64,000 bases of DNA from Achatina immaculata (GCA_009760885.1 CM019716.1:6295938-6359937); one strand, 5' to 3'; shown: positions 44,801 through 53,930, counted from the stretch's first letter. The notes: a model not told the origin generated them from the letters alone. Numbers and translations: made by a program.

Positions 44801-47800
44801 CATTTTTCTATATGAAGCAAGTGTTTGGCTTGTCAGCGCCTTAAAACTATACAGATGTAAAAACAAATGATATGTGCTAAATTTTAGAGTGGTTTGTCCT
44901 ACCATATTTCCATGTTTTAAATTTAAATGACACTACAAAAAAAAATAATAATAATAATTTGTTGATTGAATGCTTCATCACTGTCTTCAATAAAACTGTT
45001 GAATTTACTTGTTAAACACCCGCATCACTGCTAGTTTACATACCCACTAGATCGCAGCAGGTTCCTTGTTTTATGTGAACAAATACTAGGCCATTCTTAA
45101 TCTCAAGTTTGAAGCTAGGGTAAATTTCAGTTTCATCCAAGGTCTGAAAACAGTCTCATAACTTCTGCCAGTCACTAAATATCAAATTCTCAAATTTCTG
45201 ATGACAACATTGTAACTTATGCCTGTCACAGAATAAATTTCAGTCGTCTTCAAGTTCGAAAAGCACCTTCACAAACTTCTCCCTCAGATCTCTGGCCAAG
45301 CTTGTTGTGTATTCTCCCTCAGATCTCTGGCCAAGCTTGTTGTGTATTCTCCCTAAGATCTCTGGCCAACTTTGTTGTGTATTCTCCCTCAGATCTCTGG
45401 CCAATTTTGTTGTGTATTCTCCCTAAGATCTCTGGCCAAACTTGTTGTGTATTCTCCCTCAGATCTCTGGCCAACTTTGATGTGTATTCTCCCTAAGATC
45501 TCTGGCCCAGCTTGCTGTGTATTCTCCCTAAGATCTCTGGCCAAGCTTGATGTGTATTCTCCCTCAGATCTCTGGCCAAGCTTGATGTGTATTCTCCCTC
45601 AGATCTCTGGCCAAACTTGATGTGTATTCTCCCTCAGATCTCTGGCCAAGCTTGTTGTGTATTCTCCCTAAGATCTCTGGTCAAACTTGCTGTGTATTCT
45701 CCCTCAGATCTGGCCAAACTTGTTGTGTATTCTCCCTAAGATCTCTGGCCAAACTTGTTGTGTATTCTCCCTCAGATCTCTGGCCAAGCTTGATGTGTAT
45801 TCTCCCTCAGATCTCTGGCCAAACTTGTTGTGTATTCTCCCTAAGATCTCTGGTCAAACTTGTTGTGTATTCTCCCTCAGATCTGGCCAAACTTGTTGTG
45901 TATTCTCCTTAAGATCTCTGGCCAAACTTGTTGTGTATTCTCCCTAAGATCTCTGGCCAAGCTTGATGTGTATTCTCCCTAAGATCTCTGGCCAAGCTTG
46001 ATGTGTATTCTCCCTCAGATCTCTGGCGAAACTTGTTGTGTATTCTCCCTCAGATCTCTACCCAAACTTGTTGTGTATTCTCCCTCAGATCTCTGGCCAA
46101 ACTTGATGTGTATTCTCCCTCAGATCTCTGGTCAAACTTGCTGTGTATTCTCCTTCAGATCTGGCCAAACTTGTTGTGTATTCTCCCTCAGATCTCTGGC
46201 CAAACTTGCTGTGTATTCTCCCTCAGATCTCTGGCCCAGCTTGCTGTGTATTCTCCCTCAGATCTCTGGTCAAACTTGCTGTGTATTCTCCCTCAGATCT
46301 CTGGCCAAGCTTGATATGTATTCTCCCTCAGATCTCTGGCCAAACTTGTTGTGTATTCTCCCTCAGATCTCTGCCCAAACTTGCTGTGTATCCTTCCTAA
46401 GATCTCTGGCCAAACTTGCTGTGTATTCTCCCTCAGATCTCTGGTCAAACTTGCTGTGTATTCTTCCATGGCTCTGGTGCCTCTTGCTTGGCCAGAGATC
46501 TGTTTATGCTGAACTGTCCTCATTCTCTGCTCTATTTAAGCATCAGAAGATATAAGGGTGAGATGTAACCTTAGCTTGTACAAATGACATAAAAGTCTGC
46601 AGTGACTAGTTCTTAAACAGAACAAAATGAACTAGAAGTTTGTGCCTCTGTAGCCAGAGAAATGAAGCAGATTAAAGGCTGGAGGCTAAATGCATAAAAC
46701 TACAATCATGCACTGGGATGAGGAGGGTCTGTCTCCCTTCTTTTCACATCTGCCATGCAACTATCAACATAAGTACAGCAATTGTGAGGAGAGGTGTAGT
46801 ACAGTCAAAAATAAAGAACCATTTTATACACAAGTGAAAATGTCATCACACTCCAGTTTAAAAAAAATGTGTATCTAATACAAATGTGTTGGGAAAACTT
46901 CTAAAATGTCTGCTTGCAAGTGAAGCACACCACATACACTCTACATACAAAAGTCTGTAGTTTATGAATAAACAGATACTCACAACAACAACAATAAAAT
47001 GCTGTAAATGGGTCTATGTTCAAATTTAAAAAAAAACAAAACAAAAAAAAAACAAAACTTCATTCTAGAGACACTAAAAATGACAAATATTTATTTTTAA
47101 AAAAGTGGACAACCATGGTATGGTTTGGCACAACCTCTAGATTCTAAATTGTTTGTGTGTTTGTGGATGTTCATCCACTGTGGATTGTAATAAAGTCTTT
47201 CATGTGATACCCCAATGTCCTTTCATTCACCCACAGCCATGCGTGTGGTGCAAACTGGTGTGCCTTGCTCTGCAGGCAGATATTTTCTATTTGGGGGACC
47301 GTCTTCTAGGGACTGGACTGTTCTGTTCCCATTTTTTTCACATGTGGATCAACAAGTGGGTGGTGGAGAACCCTACAAGCCCAGAAACTTTCCAGGGAGA
47401 AGGCAAGTGCTAGAACCCTTTCAACGAACACATGTCAATGAAACCAACCTTCAGCTCCTCCAAAATTCCATGATATTTGTTAACCAGAGCAGTGTCCAAG
47501 GCACGCACAAAATCAGGAAATAGCTTTCTCTCCTCCTCTGTAAGAAAATCTTTTTCTTCGACAAGACGTCGAATCAAGGACTGCCGAGTAATTGGGATAT
47601 AGTGTACTCTTGAAAGAAAAAAAAAACAAATTAACAAACAGATCTGCCAACTGTCTCAGATCTGTAACAGCAGGAAAAAGTAACTCTGTGCTACTAATGA
47701 CACGGATTACTCTTACTGCCTAGTAATACAAAGTATCCTGCACAGCCACCGCTGGGGACACATCAAACTGATGTTCTCAGGCAGAAAAAAATCGTAATCC

Positions 47801-48750
47801 TTGTGGATGATCTATGATCCTAGAGGATGATTATTATGAGCTGATACTTTAGACATCCACAGATAAACATATATACCCTTCACTGACTGAAACAAACTGA
47901 TGATAATGATGATGTAACAACCACTACCTCAAGTCTTATCATATCTACTTTCCACAAACCTCATCTAATAAATGTTAAAATACAACTACTATTTTGTCAT
48001 TTCAACTACCTTAGAACATCATCATCTTGTCTGATGTCTGAATGGGTCTCTGATTTTGTTTCTGCTACTGTCATGGGGGAGGATGTGACGGCTTTTTTCT
48101 GATGATCTGCTGGTGCTGCTGCAGCCGATACAGAAAACCATCGGATGGTGCCAATTTTGCATTCTACTGATGACTGTGTTGATTCAGCTTTCCTAAGACA
48201 GCACGACAATGACTTCAACTTTAGTCTGCTAGTCTGGGGAGTACAGGTTCAGCAACATTCACTGTTTGGCTTACCTCGTGCTTGTGCACATAGACATAAT
48301 GTAACATGCATTTTAGATATTACTTATTTAGTCATAATATGACAGTTGTTCCAGATGCTATTTCTTATATGTTGTATCTTCGTACAAAATGTGATAGCCA
48401 CAACTGATGTTACGTGTGTTTATGTCACAACTTTAATATCAGTATGCCGGCCTTTTCTGAACATAAATGCACTTCAGTGATCTCTGAACTCAAGATAAGG
48501 TCTCGCTGCTGTTTAACCTGTCTGGGAGCTTTTAGTTGTGCTGCTACTAAAATATGAAAGCAATAAGCGCTCATGAAATGATTGAAGTTTAGCTAAGAGT
48601 AATTCACTCAGGGACCAAAAGTTCATGTTCAAAATAGTCGGCGTCAATGAATGATCCATTTAATGCTAAAGGTAACCACTACAAATTCTATATAAATAAT
48701 GGTTCTAAAAAATAAGCTCCTAAAAAAAAGGGCTCATTAAAAAATGTGAA

Positions 48751-48800
<50 letters not shown>

Positions 48801-48874
48801 CGTACCCTGGACGATATAAACACTAGAGGACATCCTCTTGTCCCTGAACCTCGCCGAATCAATGAAGCTGCCAT
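29848..48874 (-). CDS. TMEM143: TMEM143 homologue (DUF3754), nine coding exons
   Basis: Coding exons, in order: 48874-48806, 48233-48010, 47608-47449, 42450-42256, 40195-39995, 39869-39726, 34543-34424, 33302-33146 and 30167-29848. They total 1590 bases, or 529 residues plus stop. All have GT/AG borders and matching phases. The ATG at 48874 opens MAASLIRRGSGTRGC, a basic, hydroxyl-rich start like a mitochondrial presequence. Landmarks are LFDPLNPDKDTL (about residue 153), VSVDLSRYDVLRFWVFGHEV (217), FYKRVVVALR, and two membrane segments at about 306-330 (GILISSVCVAGCGVLAKIAG) and 332-350 (DWALVFTLVGGAVAL). The C-terminal WLRKTAGVRTEFDSTAAV region follows. These align with vertebrate TMEM143 (about 459 residues), a predicted mitochondrial two-span membrane protein of uncertain function. 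The N- and C-termini are longer than the human protein. Introns hold mariner, LINE and minisatellite DNA. It is convergent with KIAA0513. Confidence 0.92.
30215..30362 (-). mobile_element. SINE fragment, same body as 2430-2702
   Basis: Carries the body and 3' end of the tRNA-Ser SINE (TTCCATGCCATTAGGGTATA, TTTTCCGTGACCTTCGGCAC, TTTACCTTCCCAGATTTCTC) but stops before the tRNA-like head, so it is 5' truncated. Located in the last TMEM143 intron, 48 bp from the exon 9 acceptor. Confidence 0.75.
31090..31725 (+). mobile_element. LINE fragment of a third family
   Basis: The frame gives KTKSRIFNALSVLRYGRECW then ENKLDFFQTKCLCRI, the 'xxxRIFNxxVxxVLLYGxExW' region that follows LINE reverse transcriptases. 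Near 31385-31410 GACATGTCCTCCGGATG-like text corresponds to the 'GHVLRM' motif. Frames are broken and no clear tail was seen. Confidence 0.65.
31880..32690 (-). mobile_element. LINE-B, longest copy, antisense
   Basis: A 161-codon frame at 32676-32191 runs from KTEKLIMSDCKNNEEQNLYL through EVESFEYLGSLLTNNGDTM and ATYACETWTLNKTAEKHI to YHGHKK. It breaks there and continues to 32021 with NISILQVLNIEEGWLVKRI. It is the best-preserved protein of the family in this window. The 3' region and a GACTGACTAACC tail end near 31885. Intronic in TMEM143, in the same orientation as the gene. Confidence 0.87.
32715..32975. repeat. Minisatellite, 30-bp unit, about 8 copies
   Basis: Units contain GAAGAAATGTCATGTGACAG then AAAATATCTG. 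Because 30 is divisible by 3, both strands show long repeating frames (plus: MSCDRKYLAEE). No splice or start context supports translation. Located in the last intron of TMEM143. Confidence 0.92.
33505..34320. repeat. Minisatellite, 35-bp unit, about 23 copies
   Basis: Units are GGTTAGGTTGTAGGTGATGT then TTACCCTTGGTAACA. The last five units (from about 34140) change to AGCTGTAAGTGATGTTTATC with CTAGATAACAGGATC. Lies in TMEM143 intron 7, between exons 34543-34424 and 33302-33146. Confidence 0.94.
34610..35095. repeat. Minisatellite, about 51-52-bp unit, 9 copies
   Basis: Units contain GAACATTAAAAACAAATCAT then ATTTATCCTTGTATCAATAA and TCTAAGAGTT. Copies differ at only a few positions (TTTG/TTAG). 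It begins about 70 bp from the exon 7 acceptor of TMEM143 (34543). Confidence 0.94.
35160..35282. repeat. CA and GCAC microsatellites
   Basis: A CACACACA run lies at 35164-35179 and a GCAC tetranucleotide run at 35264-35281. Confidence 0.8.
35283..35840. other. Intronic stretch, no recognised feature
   Basis: Within TMEM143 intron 6. The sequence is less AT-rich than its neighbours and carries two modest minus-strand open frames (35664-35422 and 35425-35204) without recognisable domains. It may be an old transposon remnant but no family was identified. Confidence 0.4.
35840..36010. repeat. Tandem repeat, about 79-bp unit, 2 copies
   Basis: Two near-identical units containing CCCTGTCTCACAAAGACTA, TAAGATAAATGTGCTCTTAA and CCCAGGTATACAGAATGTTT. 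Confidence 0.88.
36440..36660 (+). mobile_element. Possible piggyBac-like transposase N-terminal remnant
   Basis: A plus-strand reading gives EWLDHAEEDADSDFELSDSG then AAADSSDEDDTVHRPSR. This is a Ser/Asp/Glu-rich stretch like the acidic N-terminus of piggyBac-type transposases (such as the PGBD family). The expected DDE catalytic domain was not found downstream. A GTTAA site follows CCCCCCAGTACAGACAGA at about 37244-37265, which could be one element end, but no matching left end was seen. An acidic host exon is an alternative. Confidence 0.35.
36660..38620. other. AT-rich intronic sequence, nothing recognised
   Basis: Part of TMEM143 intron 6. No repeats, RNA genes or coding signals were recognised in either strand. 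Confidence 0.45.
38628..39547 (+). mobile_element. Internally deleted mariner with inverted ends
   Basis: The left end GTGTGTCTGGTAAGTAATGA then GACTTATTTT and the right end, reverse-complemented, GTGTGTCTGTTAAGTAATGA then GACTGATT form inverted repeats. The N-terminal peptide AIKFCVKLEKSTTEMLAMI, then KAQVFRWHKK, is followed by a large gap. The C-terminal part is PTYSPHLTRADFFLFSWLKS (third Asp position altered to RAD), RWKGHHFETANDVEAAVTST, and then SDDQGCYFEEF. About 920 bp remain of about 1.3 kb. The inner TIR core TAAGTAATGAGACT matches that of the 21933-24508 mariner, so the two are related families. Intronic in TMEM143. Confidence 0.88.
40272..41192. repeat. Minisatellite, 44-bp unit, about 21 copies
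   Basis: Units contain GTAAGTATGACAGAAAGCTG then TTTCTGGCAG and ACCATGTAAAGCTG. On the plus strand each unit carries a donor-like GGTAAGTATG and an acceptor-like GTTTCTGGCAG. The minus strand is open in all three frames because 44 is not a multiple of 3 and the unit lacks stops, which explains a 249-codon frame. In TMEM143 intron 4, about 75 bp from the exon 5 acceptor. Confidence 0.95.
41290..41640 (-). repeat. Dispersed repeat fragment of unknown class
   Basis: The minus strand contains CATGGTGGTGGAGTCTGCTA then AAGAAGC at about 41500-41475, shared with 18859-18883. It is GC-richer than the surrounding intron. No protein recognised. Confidence 0.35.
41730..42205. repeat. Minisatellite of AGTCATATGTCTAAC modules
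   Basis: About 15 degenerate copies of modules such as ACACAGTCATATGTCTAACA then GACATGTCTA (about 30 bp), with shorter intermediates. It ends about 50 bp after the 3' (donor) side of TMEM143 exon 4. Confidence 0.9.
42376..43773. repeat. Tandem segmental duplication, copy 1
   Basis: About 1.4 kb matching 44081-45477 with an offset of about 1705 bp. I saw a single one-base length difference over the unique part. The copy starts inside TMEM143 exon 4, 74 bp from its acceptor, and extends through intron 3 into the first five units of the 35-bp minisatellite. Confidence 0.95.
43575..44085. repeat. Minisatellite, 35-bp unit, array 1, about 14 copies
   Basis: Units are GATCTCTGGCCAAACTTGTT then GTGTATTCTCCCTCA. 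All three plus-strand frames are open, so long repeating peptides (LCILPQISGQTCCVFSLRS) are artefacts. Confidence 0.95.
44081..44155 (-). pseudogene. Duplicated 5' part of TMEM143 exon 4
   Basis: The acceptor (CTTTTCTCCAG) and the first 74 coding bases of exon 4 (VLFDPLNPDKDTLKSRESTR then REKLD) are repeated here, upstream of the real exon 4 on the minus strand. Beyond the copy the frame enters the 35-bp minisatellite and meets a TAG near 43964; no good donor site follows. If spliced in, it would truncate the protein. The true exon 4 at 42450-42256 is complete. Confidence 0.9.
44081..45477. repeat. Tandem segmental duplication, copy 2
   Basis: Second copy of 42376-43773. Its junction with array 1 reads GATCTCTGGTCCAGCTTTTC, where the minisatellite and exon 4 share a short TCCAGCTT-like stretch. 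This points to a microhomology or unequal-crossover origin. Confidence 0.95.
45283..46490. repeat. Minisatellite, 35-bp unit, array 2, about 34 copies
   Basis: Same unit as array 1, but longer and more varied, including 31-bp units lacking TCTC (for example near 45710 and 45885) and GATG variants of GTTG. The first units equal those of array 1, then the arrays diverge from about 45478. In TMEM143 intron 3. Confidence 0.95.
46491..47448. other. TMEM143 intron 3, unique sequence
   Basis: No repeat family or coding exon recognised between the minisatellite and exon 3. Contains A-rich tracts at 47028-47060. Confidence 0.45.
48757..48797. repeat. GA microsatellite beside TMEM143 exon 1
   Basis: About 20 GA repeats on the plus strand, that is CT repeats on the transcript strand, starting about 9 bp after the exon 1 donor (48805). 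Probably intronic and polymorphic in length. Confidence 0.9.
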
Positions 48875-49469
48875 TTTTGTAAACACTTCCAAACGTCTCC
48901 GCATCGATAGCAAGAGGTCATATTAAATTAAACTAGAAATTTTCCATTAAGAAACAGTGATACATAAAACGCACACTATATGTTAATCTGAATTAATATT
49001 TTATGCAGATTTCACGAAATTTTCAACTTCTCACTATAGTTGTCTTAGAAACATTCCAAAATACGTTTGACCTTTCAATGATTGGCACGACGTGTGTACT
49101 CAGCAGTTTTAATGCAAGCTATTTGCACGTATTATTAAAGCAAGGTCCTGAGGAAGGCCGAGATTTGGTGCTTCTAGTTTATGCTGATTCCAGCACTGAT
49201 ACGCCCACAACCCCTTCACTACATTAATACAGCTGAAACATTCGAAAGAAAGATAAATAATTCTATAACAAAATGACGGCGTATTCACCAGGACCGACGT
49301 ATCGCTGTACTGCAAAGAGCGAACTGCAACTACCAAGTCTAGAGGAATGGAAAACAAATTAACCAAAAAAAAAAAAAAGGATTCACAATAATACTACAAG
49401 AATCTTCTGATACAGTGCTAAGAGAAGTGTAACCACACTTAAAACTGCACAAAAAAGGGAAAGTAAATG

Positions 49470-49740
49470 GCATATGATGGACATATGTTGGTCACTTGAT
49501 GAGAAGAAATGATCAGAGAATCCCAAAACAAGCTATCAAGTGGAACACAACAGGCCGAAGAAAAAGGGGCAGACCGCGTGAAACTCTGAAGAGGACATTA
49601 TTAAGAGAGGCCAAGTTAACAGGCATAAAATCCTTTGTTGAGGTTGAAAGACTCGCCGAAGACAGGAAAAATTGGCGAACTACTTTGCGAGCCCTATGTG
49701 ACGTCTAACGGCACGGGAAGGATATAAGATAAGATAAGAA
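49470..49740 (+). mobile_element. LINE-A 3' fragment
   Basis: Starts within the WTYVGHLMRR region and covers RRNDQRIPKQAIKWNTTGRR, KRGRPRETLKRTLLREAKLT and the C-terminus TTLRALCDV with a stop. It ends in GATATAAGATAAGATAAG. Nearly identical to the 1-472 copy but keeps the bases that copy lost after GRPRE. Its clean frame suggests a young insertion. Confidence 0.87.
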
Positions 49741-50372
49741 GAAATGGCATATATGTGCTGCTGTGCTCTATATAGCAGACAGTTTCCTGCATATCTGTGC
49801 TGCTGTGTTCTCTATAGCAGAGTTTCCTGCATATCTGTGCTGCTATGTTCTCTACAGCAGAGTTTCCTCCATATCTGTGCTCTATATAGCAAAGAGTTTC
49901 CTGCATATCTGTGCTGCTGTGTTCTCTACAGCAGAGTTTCCTGCATATCTGTGCTGCTAGTTTCCTGCATATCTATGCTGTTGTGCTCTATATAGAAGAG
50001 AGTTTCCTGCATATTTGTGCTGCTGTACCCTATATAGCAGAGAGTTTCCTACATATCTGTGCTGCTGTGTTCTCTACAGCAGAGTTTCTTGCATATCTGT
50101 GCTGCTGTGTTCTTGATAGCAGAGAGTTTCCTGCATATATGACTGCTGTGTTCTCTATAGCAGAGTTTCCTGCATATATGTGGTGCTGTGTTCTCTACAG
50201 CAGAGTTTCCTGCATATCTGTGCTGCTGTGTTCTCATTAGCAGTTTTCTGTATATCTGTGCTGCTGTGTTTTCTATAGCAGAGAGTTTCCTGCATATCTG
50301 TGCTGCTGTGTTCTCTATAGCAGAGCTGTGCTCTATATAGAAGAGAGTTTCCTGCATATCTGTGCTACTGAT
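49741..50372. repeat. Minisatellite, about 39-42-bp unit, about 15 copies
   Basis: Units contain AGAGTTTCCTGCATATCTGT then GCTGCTGTGTTCTCTATAGC. Length variation between units is common. It begins directly after the LINE-A tail. Confidence 0.92.
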
Positions 50373-50752
50373 TTCTGTAAATTTTTTTTTTTAGTGTAGA
50401 AGAACCAGAGAAGAGAAACTGGTGTCTGATTTTTTTTTTTTTGTTGTTGTTGGTTGAAGTAAGCAGCATTTTAAGTCTTTTCAAACATGACAAAGCTTAT
50501 GAAATATAGGAAAGTATACATGGTATAATAGTGAATAACATAGCTATATTAGAACAAAAACTGTTGTTTCAGAAATAATTTTTATACCATAATCTTTCTC
50601 AACTTTGATATGTAGTCCTGAGAGGATCTGTAATTTGGCAGTTTAGGTTTAAGAATTCCACTGCGTGAAATTCCTGAATGCTTATGCCCCATTTAGCTTT
50701 ATGTCATACATTCTAGCTTTCTGTAATTCATTATGTTTTATTTGTCATTCCA

Positions 50753-50987
50753 CCCTAGACTAAACTGGTGCAATGAAAACCACAGTGTCACGCAATCCCG
50801 CTTCCGAGACCCACTAAGAATACAGGCTAAAGCCCTGTGATACTCTGAACCCCTTGTGGTCCTCTCGTGGATCTCGTGTGGTCTTATCGGGGACCACACA
50901 GGGGACCTAACGAGGACCACAGGCGTGAATTCAATAGGATCACAGTGCGGTTTTTGGTGGTAGAAGTGAACGAAGAAGAAGAAGAAG
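50753..50987 (+). mobile_element. Truncated GAA-tailed retroelement
   Basis: Corresponds to the last 220 bp of the 23037-24304 element, from CTAGACTAAACTGGTGCAAT to the GAAGAAGAAG tail. It is flanked by a perfect 13-bp direct repeat, ATTTGTCATTCCA, at 50740-50752 and 50988-51000. The 5' truncation, tail and duplication together show LINE-style retrotransposition. Confidence 0.87.
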
Positions 50988-51139
50988 ATTTGTCATTCCA
51001 AAAACTTTTCAAAGATGCTTTTTTATGAACTTTCTTTTTAAACTGATACCTGACCTTTCACCCTTCATTTACTTTATATACCTCTGCTCATATGATCACA
51101 TGATGTGTAAAAATTCACTTCCGTACTATCCAGAATTTG

Positions 51140-51607
51140 TGCACCTGGATGGTAAAACGATTAGTGTGTTAGTCTCTCATGACGCAAGTCAGTGGTTCAA
51201 ATCCAGCAGGAGGTGCCACAGTCACCCCACCGGCCATAGAAATGGATCCTTGGCTTATTCTGGAGCTGAAGAAGATAAGTGCCCATATGTGATGCTAACT
51301 CATCACTCTCTAGTGTGTTGAAGAAGATAAGTGCCCATATGTGATGCTAACTACATCACTTTCCAGTGAGCTGAAGAAGATAAGTGCCCATATGTGATGC
51401 AAACTACATCACTCTCTAGTGTGCTGAAGAAAATAAGTGCCCATATGTGATGCTAACTACACCACTCTCTAGTGTGCCGACAGGTCAGGGGAGTAAGGAC
51501 ATTAACATCATATCCCATAGGTGTACGAGGGTTGATTGATAAGTTCTCAGCGTAAGGTACAAATACTTCACAGTTGATATTAGGTGCATTTGTAGAATAG
51601 CTACCTT
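51140..51607 (+). mobile_element. SINE-like insertion with tRNA-like head
   Basis: A 468-bp insertion bounded by the perfect 16-bp direct repeat TACTATCCAGAATTTG at 51124-51139 and 51608-51623. Its head (from GCACCTGGATGGTAAAACGA to AGGAGGTGCCA) looks tRNA-like. GCACCT can pair with AGGTGC, and GGTTCAAATCC fits the polymerase III B box, although the T-stem has mismatches. Four copies of a repeat of about 55 bp (GAAGATAAGTGCCCATATGT) follow at 51270-51470. At 51523 comes TACGAGGGTTGATTGATAAG, a mariner-like terminus. Confidence 0.72.
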
Positions 51608-52197
51608 TACTATCCAGAATTTGACTCTGAATTTTAAAAAAAACATGCAAGCTTTAGAGTGTGTGTTGTGCGTGCTATCTGCCTGTAGTTTTATTTTTCA
51701 ATATTTTGCATCTTGAAGTTGTTCCAGTGCTTCCTTACTTCCTTTTAATTTGTTGTACGTGCCGAACTTACATACACGTACACGAACATCAAACAAGAAA
51801 ATTGAAATCACAACCTGAGATATCAGAAATGTGGATGTGAAAAAAGAAGAGCACATAAATCTGGTAATGAATTATCAACAGAAATTTTTATTTGAACTGC
51901 ACTAGTACAGATCAATATTGATGAATATGTAGAACACAGGGAAACAAAATAATCACATTAAATTTAAAAAGTACTGAAATAAAGTGATGACTATGATACA
52001 TAAAACTGTTGTTTCAGAAATAATTTTTATACCATAATCTTTCTCAACTTTGATATGTAGTCCTGAGAGGATCTGTAATTTGGCAGTTTAGGTTTAAGAA
52101 TTCCACTGCGTGAAATTCCTGAATGCTTATGCCCCATTTAGCTTTATGTCATACATTCTAGCTTTCTGTAATTCATTATGTTTTATTTGTCATTCCA

Positions 52198-52429
52198 CCC
52201 TAGACTAAACTGGTGCAATGAAAACCACGGTGTCACGCAATCCCGCTTCCGAGACCCACTAAGAATACAGGCTAAAGCCCTGTGATACTCTGAACCCCTT
52301 GTGGTCCTCTCGTGGATCTCGTGTGGTCTTATCGGGGACCACACAGGGGACCTAACGAGGACCACAGGCGTGAATTCAATAGGATCACAGTGCGGTTTTT
52401 GGTGGTAGAAGTGAACGAAGAAGAAGAAG
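52198..52429 (+). mobile_element. Truncated GAA-tailed retroelement, duplicated copy
   Basis: Same insertion as 50753-50987, carried along by the segmental duplication. Its 13-bp flanking repeats lie at 52185-52197 and 52430-52442. The GAA tail is one repeat shorter. Confidence 0.87.
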
Positions 52430-52582
52430 ATTTGTCATTCCAAAAACTTTTCAAAGATGCTTTTTTATGAACTTTCTTTTTAAACTGATACCTGACCTTT
52501 CACCCTTCATTTACTTTATATACCTCTGCTCATATGATCACATGATGTGTAAAAATTCACTTCCCGTACTATCCAGAATTTG

Positions 52583-53050
52583 TGCACCTGGATGGTAAAA
52601 CGATTAGTGTGTTAGTCTCTCATGACGCAAGTCAGTGGTTCAAATCCAGCAGGAGGTGCCACAGTCACCCCACCGGCCATAGAAATGGATCCTTGGCTTA
52701 TTCTGGAGCTGAAGAAGATAAGTGCCCATATGTGATGCTAACTCATCACTCTCTAGTGTGTTGAAGAAGATAAGTGCCCATATGTGATGCTAACTACATC
52801 ACTTTCCAGTGAGCTGAAGAAGATAAGTGCCCATATGTGATGCAAACTACATCACTCTCTAGTGTGCTGAAGAAAATAAGTGCCCATATGTGATGCTAAC
52901 TACACCACTCTCTAGTGTGCCGACAGGTCAGGGGAGTAAGGACATTAACATCATATCCCATAGGTGTACGAGGGTTGATTGATAAGTTCTCAGCGTAAGG
53001 TACAAATACTTCACAGTTGATATTAGGTGCATTTGTAGAATAGCTACCTT
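52583..53050 (+). mobile_element. SINE-like insertion, duplicated copy
   Basis: Same insertion as 51140-51607, with flanking repeats at 52567-52582 and 53051-53066. Present in both copies, so the insertion is older than the duplication. Confidence 0.72.
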
Positions 53051-53447
53051 TACTATCCAGAATTTGACTCTGAATTTTAAAAAAAACATGCAAGCTTTAG
53101 AGTGTGTGTTGTGCGTGCTATCTGCCTGTAGTTTTATTTTTCAATATTTTGCATCTTGAAGTTGTTCCAGTGCTTCCTTACTTCTTTTTAATTTGTTGTA
53201 CGTGCCGAACTTACATACACGTACACGAACATCAAACAAGAAAATTGAAATCACAACCTGAGATATCAGAAATGTGGATGTGAAAAAAGAAGAGCACATA
53301 AATCTGGTAATGAATTATCAACAGAAATTTTTATTTGAACTGCACTAGTACAGATCAATATTGATGAATATGTAGAACACAGGGAAACAAAATAATCACA
53401 TTAAATTTAAAAAGTACTGAAATAAAGTGATGACTATGATACATAAA

Positions 53448-53930
53448 ACTGATAAAGTAAAAAAATAAAATTATGAATATGATGAATAGAACACATATTT
53501 TTAAAAAATAACAACCCACAAGTTTTTTTTAAGTGAGATTATTTTAATATTATTATTATTTGCTGTTATTTGTCTAGTACAAGAAAACTGGACATAAGGA
53601 TAAAAGCACTTATATAACAAAAGTTGGTTTCCAGAAAAGACAAGAATAAAATTATTTCATACATAAAGACTTTCAAAATATTTTGACAACAGACGTGATA
53701 AATGGCTGAAGTTAAATATAAACAGGACCTCAACTCTCTTCTTCCCCCACTCCTTAAACTGGATTTAATGCATGCAATTATTCTAAAAGTACCGCTCATG
53801 AGGGAAAACATTAACAGTCTGTCATTGCAACACTGACATCCACATTCTTCTGGCGACTTAATTATGACTGCACAAGTCTCTCCCTAGTATATAACTAATG
53901 TAATATGATGTATACATGTCCACAACAGTG
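53448..53930. other. AT-rich sequence without recognised feature
   Basis: Contains a TATTATTATTATT tract near 53550. No gene or repeat family recognised. Confidence 0.45.

Larger units (their letters stand above)
50558..52002. repeat. 1445-bp tandem duplication, copy 1
   Basis: Matches 52003-53447 nearly base for base. Differences seen include a GAA-repeat length change, one extra C near 52564, and a few substitutions. The seven-base AAAACTG occurs at the left, middle and right boundaries, consistent with duplication through a short homology. Both copies contain the insertions described separately. Confidence 0.96.
52003..53447. repeat. 1445-bp tandem duplication, copy 2
   Basis: Second copy of 50558-52002. 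Sequence after 53447 (GATAAAGTAAAA) is unrelated to that after the first copy's start, which marks the right boundary. Confidence 0.96.

Noticed and set aside
43598..46555. Long plus-strand repeating frames (LCILPQISGQTCCVFSLRS)
   Set aside because: A 35-bp minisatellite open in every frame, in an intron of TMEM143 on the opposite strand.
51140..51220. Functional tRNA gene
   Set aside because: The acceptor ends and B box fit, but the T-stem and anticodon stem do not pair well, and it lies at the head of a retroposed element.
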